In this document: positions 24,855-33,800 of the stretch, piece after piece
Layout of the letters: every line of letters begins with the position of its first letter
How positions within the stretch are numbered: position 1 is the stretch's first letter
From: an uncultured Poribacteria bacterium
Lineage (GTDB): Bacteria; Poribacteria; WGA-4E; WGA-3G
DNA length: 64,000 nucleotides
Direction: 5' to 3'
Assembly (NCBI GenBank): GCA_958295855.1
Contig: OY282383.1
Location: forward strand, 4,072,481-4,136,480
Made by a program: the position numbers and the translations under genes
Notes under the pieces: model-generated
The model's input: the letters and a program-made list of their open reading frames with translations, nothing else
Databases searched by the model: none
Told to the model about the DNA's origin: nothing

Positions 24855-25892
24855 ATGAAAATGAAAGCCGCTATCTACACAGGCATTGAACAGATTGCGA
24901 TTCAAGAGGTTGAACGAAACGAACCACCGCCAGGCTTTGTTCTTGTTGACACCAGGCAGACTGGAATCTGTGGAAGCGACCTGCACAGCTACTTCGGAAA
25001 TTGGGGACAATCGCACGAACACGCCGCAGGGCACGAAACATGCGGTACAGTGGTTGAACTCGGCGACGGGGTAACCGGTTTTGATATCGGGGACAAGGTC
25101 GCGGTTGAATGTTTTTCGCACTGCGGCACATGCAAATACTGCGAAACAGGGCAGTACAATCTTTGCCACAATAGAGCCTGGATTTCCCCGAATATGCACG
25201 GGGGCTTCGCCGAGTATACATCGACGCACCACTCGGGTCTGTTTAAGTTGCCGCATCGCATGACATTTGAGCAGGGCGCGCTTGTTGAACCCCTCGCTGT
25301 CTCACACCGTGCTGTGGCGCGCACAGGTGCTAACTTCCGAGATACCATTGCGATTATCGGGGGCGGCACTATCGGCCAATTCTGCTTAGCGGATGCTGTC
25401 GCAGCAGGAATTAAGGAGACCTTGATTACCGTCAAGTATGAACAGCAGGCAGAACTGGCAAAATCCCTCGGAGCGCATCATGTCGTTAACATCGGGGACA
25501 CCGATGTGAGAGAATACGTCAAGGACATTACAGATGGCATAGGCTTTGATGCAGTGGTTGAAACGGTAGGCGGCGCAGAAAACTTCAACACTGCTACAAC
25601 TATCGTTCGGAAACAGGGTGCCGTGGTCCTCGTCGCGGGGTACTACAAACCGCTTGAGGTGAACCTCTCACCCCTCGTCTGGTCGGAGGCATATATCACA
25701 GGCTCTAACTGCTACGGCTATAGCGGGATGGAGACCGATTTTGAAGCGGCAATTGAGCTGATAGACTCCGGGAAGGTGGACGCTACGAAATTGGTGACGC
25801 ACTACTACCCGCTTGAGGAGATTAGCGAAGCGTTCCGCGTGTCTGCCGATAAAACCTCAGGGGCGGTTAAGGTGCATGTCTGTCAGGAGTGA
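24855..25892 (+). CDS. Zinc-dependent alcohol/polyol dehydrogenase (MDR)
   Basis: 345 residues behind AAAGGAGAATTCCG. Seen: catalytic zinc motifs CGSDLH and GHETCG, the structural zinc set CGTCKYCETGQYNLC, and the Rossmann motif GGGTIGQFCLA. Similar in type to sorbitol or threonine dehydrogenases; oxidises a secondary alcohol with NAD. Palindromic operators upstream suggest substrate-responsive control. Followed at 120 bp by PhyH and CurA-like genes on the same strand. Confidence 0.93.
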   Translation: MKMKAAIYTGIEQIAIQEVERNEPPPGFVLVDTRQTGICGSDLHSYFGNWGQSHEHAAGHETCGTVVELGDGVTGFDIGDKVAVECFSHCGTCKYCETGQYNLCHNRAWISPNMHGGFAEYTSTHHSGLFKLPHRMTFEQGALVEPLAVSHRAVARTGANFRDTIAIIGGGTIGQFCLADAVAAGIKETLITVKYEQQAELAKSLGAHHVVNIGDTDVREYVKDITDGIGFDAVVETVGGAENFNTATTIVRKQGAVVLVAGYYKPLEVNLSPLVWSEAYITGSNCYGYSGMETDFEAAIELIDSGKVDATKLVTHYYPLEEISEAFRVSADKTSGAVKVHVCQE

Positions 25893-25930
25893 TGTCTCCG
25901 CGTGTCATACCAAATGAAAATGTAAGCCAT

Positions 25931-25961
25931 AAAAAAGTTGCGCGCTACCCCCTCGCAACTT
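25931..25961 (-). repeat. Second copy of the AAGTTGC hairpin with T-tract
   Basis: On the minus strand: AAGTTGC, 13-nt loop, GCAACTTTTTTAT, the same stem, loop length and tail as at 10647-10680. Here too it points against the direction of the adjoining genes. Confidence 0.55.
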
Positions 25962-26011
25962 GGTTACGGAAACCCACAGCGTGTACCTGCAACTTTTGGA
26001 GAATTTTAACA

Positions 26012-26737
26012 ATGCAAAATGGAAACCACATGTTGAGCAATAAAGAAAGGGAACAATTTTGGAGGCAGGGTTACCTCGGTCCTTACAAACTTTGTAGCCC
26101 TGAAGAGATGCGCACCATGCAACCGGAAATTGAGACGGTGCTTGAAACCACACCCCCGGATCACAACCAAGTCGTGCATAACCGGCATCTTGATTGTTCG
26201 TTGATTCACGAACTCGCGACACACCTGTCCATCGTCAAACGGATGGCATCGCTCTACGGACCGGATCTGCTGCTCTGGCGAACCAACTTTTTCGTTAAAG
26301 AACCGGGTGCGAAGGAGATTCCGTGGCACCAAGATTTCAACTACTGGCCTCTTGAACCACCCATCATCATTTCAGCGTGGATTGCCGTCGATTCCGCGAC
26401 AATAGAAAACAGTTGCCTCCAAATTGTACCGGGCTCGCACCGCAAAGTGGTGCCGCACGTAAAAGCCACATCGGATATGGCATTCGGTCAGATGGGCGAC
26501 CTCGGGTTTATAGATACCAGCAACGTCGTCAATCTGGAGATGCAACCGGGCGAATTTGTCCTCTTTAATGAACGCACGCTGCATCACTCGGAGGCGAATC
26601 GCTCGGACAAACGGCGCATAGGCTTGGCTGTCCGCGTCATTCTTCCCATTGTCAAAGTTTTTGATTGGGATTCGCCGCAGCATGAGTTAATTGTAATTCA
26701 TGGCGAAGATCCCGTTGAATTCAATAAAAGGAGTTGA
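26012..26737 (+). CDS. Phytanoyl-CoA dioxygenase family protein (PhyH)
   Basis: 241 residues from ATG 26012 behind TTGGAGAATTTTAAC; the longer in-frame start at 25889 runs through the hairpin repeat and is rejected. Metal ligands H106-x-D108 (IPWHQDFNYWP), distal H191/H192 (TLHHSEANRSDKRR) with R197, and PGSHRKVVPH. Five nucleotides separate it from the CurA-like reductase gene, so the two are coupled. Substrate unknown. Confidence 0.92.
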   Translation: MQNGNHMLSNKEREQFWRQGYLGPYKLCSPEEMRTMQPEIETVLETTPPDHNQVVHNRHLDCSLIHELATHLSIVKRMASLYGPDLLLWRTNFFVKEPGAKEIPWHQDFNYWPLEPPIIISAWIAVDSATIENSCLQIVPGSHRKVVPHVKATSDMAFGQMGDLGFIDTSNVVNLEMQPGEFVLFNERTLHHSEANRSDKRRIGLAVRVILPIVKVFDWDSPQHELIVIHGEDPVEFNKRS

Positions 26738-26741
26738 TAAT

Positions 26742-27761
26742 ATGAATCGTCAAATTACGCTAGCCTCGCGGCCTATCGGTTACCCGAAAGAATCAGATTT
26801 CAGGTTAGTGGAAACCCCGATTCCGACACCCGAAACGGGGCAAGTGCAACTAAAAACCCTCTACCTCTCGGTTGATCCGTATATGCGGGGACGGATTAAT
26901 GCAGCAAAATCTTACGCCGCCACTGTTGAAATCGGCGAAGTCATGATAGGCGGCGTTATCGCTCAGGTTATTGAGTCAAAACATTCCGATTTTCAGGTTG
27001 GGGATATCGTAAACGCGCATATCGGGTGGCAGGAATACGGTGTCTCTAACGGAGATGGGTTACGGAAGATGGATGCGGCAATCGCCCCTATCTCAACAGG
27101 TGCTGGGATTTTGGGTATGCCGGGGTTGACAGCGTACTTCGGCTTGCTTGAGGTTGGAAAGCTTCAAGACGGTGAGACGGTGTTCGTCTCTGGCGCAGCA
27201 GGCGCGGTCGGCTCGGTTGTTGGGCAAATTGCGAAAATCAAAGGGTGCCGGGTTGTCGGTACCGCTGGCACCGATGAAAAGATTGCGTATATTGTCGATG
27301 AACTCGGCTTTGATGCCGCTTTTAACTACAAAAATGTTACGGATTATCAGGCGAAGCTCGAGGGACTTTTCCCTGATGGCATCGATGTCTATTTTGACAA
27401 CGTTGGGGGGCGCATCACGGATGGCGTTTTTCCCAATTTAAGAGTCAAGGGCCGCGCGGTCATCTGCGGACAAATTTCACAGTACAACTTAGAGAAACCG
27501 GAGATGGGCCCGCGTTTCCTCTGGAACATGATCACCAAACGCGCCAGAATAGAAGGTTTTCTCGTTTCTGACTTCGCAGGGCAGCATGCGGAGGCTCTCG
27601 TCCAGATGGCAGAATGGGTTCGGCAGGGCAAACTGAAATACCGCGAGACGATTGCTGAAGGCGGCATAGAAAAGGCACCCGCGGCGTTCATCAGCATGCT
27701 AAAAGGGGGCAATATCGGTAAACAGCTAGTCAAAATCGCCGATATCGCCGAGCTACGTTGA
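26742..27761 (+). CDS. NADP-dependent MDR reductase, CurA/leukotriene B4 dehydrogenase-like
   Basis: 339 residues from ATG 26742 behind AAAAGGAGTTG. Zinc-less medium-chain reductase: SVDPYMRGRIN, GMPGLTAYFGLL, VSGAAGAVGSVVGQIAK, DVYFDNVGG. Reduces alkenal or enone double bonds (CurA, prostaglandin reductase family) using NADPH. Cytoplasmic. Coupled to the PhyH gene upstream. Confidence 0.93.
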   Translation: MNRQITLASRPIGYPKESDFRLVETPIPTPETGQVQLKTLYLSVDPYMRGRINAAKSYAATVEIGEVMIGGVIAQVIESKHSDFQVGDIVNAHIGWQEYGVSNGDGLRKMDAAIAPISTGAGILGMPGLTAYFGLLEVGKLQDGETVFVSGAAGAVGSVVGQIAKIKGCRVVGTAGTDEKIAYIVDELGFDAAFNYKNVTDYQAKLEGLFPDGIDVYFDNVGGRITDGVFPNLRVKGRAVICGQISQYNLEKPEMGPRFLWNMITKRARIEGFLVSDFAGQHAEALVQMAEWVRQGKLKYRETIAEGGIEKAPAAFISMLKGGNIGKQLVKIADIAELR

Positions 27762-27789
27762 AATTCAAGCCGTTAAAAGAGCGACACCC

Positions 27790-28734
27790 CTAATACCCCT
27801 TCTGCTTATCAATCACGCTGAGGAGCGGTTTGCCAACGAGGAACCGTTCCAAGTTATCACAGAAAAGCCCAACCGTCCGATCCAAGCGAATCGGCGAGCC
27901 CCCGGCGACGTGTGGCGTAATAATCACGTTGGGCATATCCCAGAGCGGGCTGTCGGCAGGAAGGGGTTCTTCTGGCGTGACATCCAGCCCTGCGCCCCCG
28001 ATGCTTTCGGTGTTGAGGGCGCGGAGCAGTGCGGCCCCGTCAACAATTTTGCCGCGCGTGACGTTAACGAGCAACGCGTGCGATTTCATCTGTTCAAACG
28101 CTGCATCGTCAAACATGCCGTGCGTCTCCGGTGTCAAGGGCGTGCAGATGGCAACGATGTCGGACGCTGCAAGCAGTTCATGGAACCGATCCATCTTCCA
28201 GACCTCGTGGACAAACGAAGGTGCCTCCACTGGCTCCGCATCTACGGCGATGACGCGCATATCAAACCCTTGCGCCCGACGCGCGACATCAATCCCGGTG
28301 CCGCCCAAGCCGACGATGCCGAGCGTGCGTTCGCTCAGTTCCCAGGTCGCCAAACGGATGGACATGCGATTATCCCAGGTGCGTTCGCGTACCGAACGCC
28401 CGATGCCTCGGAGCAGACCGAGGATTAACGCCCATGCCTGGTCTGCCAGATGGGGGCCGACGAACCCTTTTGCGCTCGTCAGGATAATATCGCTCGCAAC
28501 AAATTCTGGAAACATGAGCCCATCAACGCCTGCTGCAAGCACTTGCACCCACTTGAGTTGCTTGGCATTCTCAAAAAGCGAACGGCTAAACCCACCGAAC
28601 ACAATGTCGGTATTAACGATTTCGTGCAACGCCTCTTCCGAATCCTGTGGCTTAACGAGGTGAAGCGCATCAGAAATTAATTCTATCTGGTGCTGCTGTT
28701 CCGAAGTGAGCTCAGTGTTAATCAAAATTTTCAT
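27790..28734 (-). CDS. D-2-hydroxyacid dehydrogenase (NAD-binding)
   Basis: 314 residues from ATG 28734 with GGAGATGTC upstream; a longer reading to 28800 lacks support. Seen: catalytic-domain VQVLAAGVDG, nucleotide motif GIVGLGGTGIDVARR, VNVTRGKIVDG and catalytic-histidine ITPHVAGGS. Reduces a 2-ketoacid, or acts as glyoxylate/hydroxypyruvate reductase. Converges with the CurA-like gene. Confidence 0.93.
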   Translation of the reverse strand: MKILINTELTSEQQHQIELISDALHLVKPQDSEEALHEIVNTDIVFGGFSRSLFENAKQLKWVQVLAAGVDGLMFPEFVASDIILTSAKGFVGPHLADQAWALILGLLRGIGRSVRERTWDNRMSIRLATWELSERTLGIVGLGGTGIDVARRAQGFDMRVIAVDAEPVEAPSFVHEVWKMDRFHELLAASDIVAICTPLTPETHGMFDDAAFEQMKSHALLVNVTRGKIVDGAALLRALNTESIGGAGLDVTPEEPLPADSPLWDMPNVIITPHVAGGSPIRLDRTVGLFCDNLERFLVGKPLLSVIDKQKGY

Positions 28735-28908
28735 ATTGACATCTCCGCTATATCGTGGTATTCTATATATAAAATAGCAAAATTCCTGCACGTTTAACAT
28801 TGAGCGTCAACTCTTTTTCTCACACTTTGAAGGAGGGACGAGTTGCCGAGCAAAGTTTTGGAAACCTGCAGCCAAAAAACACATTTCCCAGAAAAGGAGA
28901 ATCCTATT

Positions 28909-29466
28909 GTGATTGATTTATCTTCTTATCGTACGCCTAACCGACACGCGCGCGCCGTTTCTATTTCCATTTTCGCTATCAGCGTCTTTCTCACTACAAT
29001 CTTCATCGCTAGCTGCGGTGACGAAGGCGATATTGTCGAAGAAGAAACCAGCAGTATGACAGAAGTCCTTCAACCCACGACAACGCCTCCTGTCACGCAG
29101 CCACCCGTTCCGGAGGAAATACCCGCTGTTGTTGAGGAACCTGTTGAGGAACCTGTTGTTGAAGAACCTGTTGTTGAAGAGCCGAAAGTTTCCTTTAACG
29201 CGGATATTCTGCCTATTCTCGCCGAACGATGCGCCATTGCAGGGTGCCACGCCGCGCCCGGTGTCGTGGGGCTCAACCTCAGTCAATACGATACCTTCAA
29301 AAACGGTGGAAACAGCGGGCCCGGATTCGTTGCAGGCGACGGCAAAGGCAGCCTTGTTGTCAAACGCATTGATGGCGGGGGTATGCCCCCTGGCGGTCCG
29401 CCATTAAACGGCGACCAGATCCAACTCTTCATCGATTGGATCAATGAAGGTGCCGAGAACAATTAA
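28909..29466 (+). CDS. Lipoprotein with Planctomycete-type cytochrome (PSCyt1-like) domain
   Basis: About 185 residues if started at GTG 28909 (AAAAGGAG 9 nt upstream); a TTG at 28843 also has a good site but gives an implausibly long signal. Seen: an n-region then SISIFAISVFLTTIFIASC, a lipobox with Cys at about residue 37; a Pro/Val/Glu repeat (EEPVEEPVVEEP) linker; then ILPILAERCAIAGCHAAPG, VVGLNLSQYDTFKNGG, GGGMPPGGPPLNGDQI and WINEGAENN. Haem motif is CX4CH (CAIAGCH), not CX2CH. Outer-membrane or periplasmic electron-carrier-like. Confidence 0.8.
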   Translation: MIDLSSYRTPNRHARAVSISIFAISVFLTTIFIASCGDEGDIVEEETSSMTEVLQPTTTPPVTQPPVPEEIPAVVEEPVEEPVVEEPVVEEPKVSFNADILPILAERCAIAGCHAAPGVVGLNLSQYDTFKNGGNSGPGFVAGDGKGSLVVKRIDGGGMPPGGPPLNGDQIQLFIDWINEGAENN

Positions 29467-29859
29467 ACTTTGCAACGGTAGTCATGTTCTTTTGTTGGCC
29501 GCATCATAGCATTGCATCACCTTTGTGTCAACGAAAAAGTGTAACGCCACAGAGGCATTCCGTTGTCCTGTAGCCTCGTTATCCCCATCGAGTGCACTTC
29601 GCCCAAAACGGAACGCCTCTGGTAACACCATAACATTTCGTTTTTAGAGATGTTCTGTCTCACCTGTCCGGGCAGTGCCACAGTGCCTGCCCGAATTTGA
29701 TGTGAGAAAAGAAAGCAGGCCCCCCGCCCTTTCCCTTTCCAATCTTCCTTTTTTTTCGATTTAGGATAAAATTCGTCTTAAAAATCGCATTTTATGCAAC
29801 CTTTGCACACCTAAAACGCGTTCTTAAGTACTGAAAACAACCTATCTTGGAGGCAGCAC
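29467..29859. other. Intergenic region with two strong inverted repeats
   Basis: No gene. CAGAGGCATTCCGTT (29550-29564) pairs with AACGGAACGCCTCTG (29607-29621, one mismatch). A second stem runs 29658-29707: TCTCAC with GTGAGA enclosing CGGGCA with TGCCCG. An unassigned transcript or paired hairpins; no known RNA family is recognised. T-rich DNA (29744-29758) and a -10-like TAGGATAAAAT precede the 29860 remnant. Confidence 0.5.
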
Positions 29860-29943
29860 ATGAAACCCAACGACGCTGAACTCATTCAACGCATTTTGGC
29901 AGACGACCAGGGTAAGTTGCAGTGGCGTAAAATCACATCAAAT
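29860..29943 (+). pseudogene. Probable remnant of an RNA polymerase sigma-70 family gene
   Basis: ATG behind TTGGAGGCAGC reads MKPNDAELIQRILADDQ, as in the start of ECF sigma factors, followed by LQWRKITSN, which resembles the internal WRKIGD of that family with the intervening part missing. Beyond about 29945 the frame enters repeat sequence. Judged a deleted remnant from recall of the family only. Confidence 0.45.
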
Positions 29944-30030
29944 TTATACAAATGTAGGGGTAGGCCTTGTGCCTACCCTGTGCCCCTACGCCCAGGATAT
30001 CGCCGGTGGGGATGCGGGGCGTGTGCTCTT

Positions 30031-30510
30031 CTGAATCGCGGATTTACGCGGATAACGCGGAATGACGCGGATTTCTTTCGTCTGAATCGCGGATTTACGC
30101 GGATTACACAGAATGACGCGGATTTTGGGCACCCTCGCGGAATGACGTTTTCTTGTAGGGGTAGGCCTTGTGCCTACCCTTTAGCCCTGTCAGGGCGGTA
30201 TGTGTATAGAAACGCAAGCGGCCCTAGATGCTAAGCCCCATAGGGGCGACATGTGTCTCGCCGCTATCTGAATCGCGGATTTACGCGGAATGCGCGGAAT
30301 GACGCGGATTTCTTGCGTCTGAATCGCGGATTTACGCGGATTACACAGAATGACGCGGATTTTGGGCACCCTCGCGGAATGACGTTTTCTTGTAGGGGTA
30401 GGCCTTGTGCCTACCCTTTAGCCCTGTCAGGGCGGTATGTGTATAGAAACGCAAGCGGCCCTAGATGCTAAGCCCCATAGGGGCGACATGTGTCTCGCCG
30501 CTATCTGAAT
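30031..30510. repeat. Tandem duplication of a 237-bp composite repeat
   Basis: 30031-30267 and 30268-30504 are near-identical (a few differences near the start of each). Each carries the phrase GAATCGCGGATTTACGCGGAT, a TAGGGGTAGGCC..GGCCTAC palindrome, and the AGCCCTGTCAGGGCGG...AAGCCCCATAGGGGCG pair of hairpins. The last module also occurs at 49643-49735. Confidence 0.9.
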
Positions 30511-30580
30511 GCACCGCGCTTAGGGGCGCGGCTGACCCCAAGAATATAGGGTAGGCACAAGGCCTACCCCTACAAAAAAA

Positions 30581-30778
30581 GAAATTAATAGCAAGCTACC
30601 GAAGATGTTGAATAGAGAGGACACCCAAAATCCGCGTCATTCTGCGTAATCCGCGTAAATCCGCGATTCAGATACAAAAGAAATGAATAGCAAGCTACCG
30701 AAGATGTTGAATAGAGAGGACACCCAAAATCCGCGTACTTCTGCGTAATCCGCGTAAATCCGTGATTCAGACGAAAAA
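30581..30778. repeat. Tandem 99-bp duplication
   Basis: 30581-30679 and 30680-30778 (about 99 bp each, a few mismatches) begin GAAATNAATAGCAAGCTACC and end with CCGCGTAAATCCGCGATTCAG, the reverse complement of the phrase in the preceding repeat block. No gene between 29945 and 30848. Confidence 0.88.
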
Positions 30779-30848
30779 AAGCACGGCAGCGAACCGAAGT
30801 CCACTGCCCTGCTCGGGTTAGGTTAGTTAGAATGAATAGCCCTGAACC

Positions 30849-33800
30849 TTAATCTTGAACTTTCAAACCGCCCCACGTCGTCGTCAGTTTGCCCGCAGCA
30901 CCGACATGCCCTCGCAGGCGAGTCGCACCCGTCAGACGCTGACGATGCCCATCAAAAGAGACATCCTCTATCTGGTAGTAGTAGGCAACATTCGGTTTGG
31001 CAGTCTTGTCGGTGTAGCTGTAAGTGTGCTTTTCACCTGTGGTGCCCGCACCCTGAATCATCGTGGGATTGATAACCGCAAACTCACCTGTCTTCGTTTC
31101 ACTCCGCAGAATGTTGAAGCCTGCATTGTTCAACTCCGACTGCGTCGTCCATTTGATAACCACACCAGCATCCGTGCGTTTGGGTAAGAAACTTGACAAC
31201 GACACAGGCAAAGCACTGCCTGGATAGTAGCCCGGTGTGCTAATATCATCCGACGCACCGTAGTAGGTTTCGTGGGGGATGCGGCTCAGCTGATTGGAAT
31301 CTTTCGCGCTACCCCAATTGCCTGCAATTCCGTTCGGGTAGTAGCGGATGAGCGAGATACGTTGCTGCGAATCACCGATATTCTCCGCTGTCAACAGCTT
31401 CGCACCAATCGTCACTTCGTCTACGGGAGTGTCTGTCAGCTGCTGATCTTCGCCGAACAACTCCAACGTGAACCCCTCCGTGCTCAGCATCGTATAGCGG
31501 CTATTGTCAACCTCTAAGGCTCTCCGCGCAGTGCCGTCGTTCCACAAGAGCATCACCCGCTGGGAGGTGAGCAGCGGCGGTGCAGAACCACGACGCGTCG
31601 CAATCAGCATCGTCTGTTTCGGCGGAAGCCGGTGCTCGTCCGGCAGATCGATAGTCACGTTCCGACGCGAATCCACTTTCCCAACATTTCTTATTCGCAG
31701 CCGCCACGCATCAAGGTTGACACCTTGTGTCGCAGAACTATTGCGGAGTTCTATCCATTGCGGATAGCGCCCGTCATTGGAGACTACCATAATCTCGCTG
31801 ATGCTAATCGAATCGCTGTCAGAAAGAGCACCCGGTTTTTCCTTGAGTGAATCATTCGGGAAGCCGGGCGTGCCACCATTGGCACCACTGTCATCCGCAG
31901 CCCGGTCATAGCCTATACCCGTGTAGCCGCGCACACCCCAAGCATGTCTGCCAAAACCACTGTCGGCTTTCTTACGCTCATAGACGAAGGGTGCCTTAAA
32001 CTCTTCAGGCGGAGCACCATCAATAACATCACCGTGCCCTTCGGGGGTGGCAAGAAGGGGCCAAATACTAGTCGCCCGACTCGTATCAGGGTGAAAGAAG
32101 GTGCCGGTGATATCTATGATGTTTTCATGGCTTGCCTCTTTATTGTTCGTGTTGCGCAGCACTAACAGGAACTTACCGCTTTCAGGCAGCGCATTCAGCC
32201 CGCCTTTCGCATCATAGTACATCGCATCTGTCATGATGCCTCCCTGTCCCTGATGCGCACCTACGGTTGTCATCCCATCCGCATCGCCAAACTTTTTGCC
32301 GCTAGCCAGAGGCGTTTCCAACGGATCTTTGTTGACGATTAACAGTATTTTGCCGGCACCAAGTTTGTAATCCTTGTCAGGGAAGGAGACCAGATTTTTC
32401 TCATCCGGGTCGCTATCCGTATCGTCACCGTCCGGCACTATAACGTTCAACTCCCACTTTCTGAGATTCACTTCAGCATCGGAGACATTTCGGAGTTCTA
32501 TCCAATCGTTCGCGTCGCCCGTATTGTTCCCTAGCTCGTTGAGCACAACAGGTGAGTAAGGGATGACAGTTCTGTCTGTGCTCGCTATCTGCGTGACATG
32601 TGCCGCCCCCGGCGTACCGATACGATTGGCACCAATGCCGATGGCAGGCGGCGTGCTGGCTTCCCAACTCTCGGATTCCGTGCCATCATTTACATACGCC
32701 AAGGCACCGGAATCAACCGTCGCCTTGGCGAAATCAATTTTACGGCGCATGGAAATCAGAGCCACCGCAGGGTAGGCCGGTTCTCTGGTACTCGCTGCCT
32801 GTGTCTGACTGTGCCCGCCTTGGCCCGGCACGTCCCATCTGCCATACCCCAAGTTACCTACGGTGTCAACCGCGTTGTTATCCGGCTCGAAAACTGATGG
32901 GCTGAAGGGCGTGATCTTCAATTGGTACTTTGACAAATCAGCAATATCCGCACCAGCATTGTAAATTTCAATCCATTGGCTCGACTTCGTGTCGGTTTGA
33001 CTCAGATCGGTGCCCCACATGATTTCGGTGATGATGGGCCCAGGAGTGGCACTCGTTGTCCTGTCAACCAATTCAAGGGTACCCCCGTTGCCGGTGAACA
33101 ACGTCTCTAAGTTCGGCAAGCCGCTTAGCGTCTTAAAATTACCCGTTAAGCCGGTTTGTGACACAGTCGCACCTGCGTGCGCTATCACAACAAAACCTTT
33201 TGAGGCTAACGCGCCACTTGGCAAAGCCTGCACAAAGTCGGTCGGCACACCCAAAAGGGTGGCGGGACTGATGACAGGGACCCTTAACGTATTGGATTCC
33301 ATATTCCAGTTCCCTGCAATGTCTTGCACCTTTTTCTCTGGCACCGTTAGCACTACATCTCCATTAGAATCCGAAGGCGGCGTGATGGTGGCAAGGTAAA
33401 CCGCGGCCTGTGGTGCAGTAGTGTCACGGCCCCACATGCCATAAAACCGAACGTTCGAAACGGCATTTGAAACTTCTTTACCTCCGGACATCACCTTGAT
33501 ATCGCTGGCAATAAGCACATCCGTCGGGTGAAGGGCTTTCCCGAAAAGGAAAGCGATGTACACCGTGAAGGGCTCTCCCGCTACCGCAGGGCCTTGTGCC
33601 TCTTGGTTTACCGGCACAACGGTGTCAGAAGCCAAACCATACACTATGTCATGGTCGGGATCGTACGGAACTCCGTTTGCATCCACCGGCACCCTGGCAA
33701 TCCCCGTCGTCGGCTGGAAGGCAGGAGTTCCACCGTCCATACGAATAGGTATGACCCAGGGAGTGGAACCTTGCCCGTTATCACTGGCAGCCACGAAGGG

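Noticed and set aside
25889..26011. Longer PhyH start at 25889
   Set aside because: It runs through the AAGTTGC hairpin and gives an unusual basic N-terminus; ATG 26012 has GGAG.
29860..30234. 124-residue reading frame through the repeats
   Set aside because: Beyond residue 25 it reads repeat DNA in frame and duplicates itself in the next frame (30253-30471).
30000..30780. Short repeats resembling a CRISPR array
   Set aside because: Units are palindromic mosaics of unequal length with no regular spacers and no cas genes nearby.
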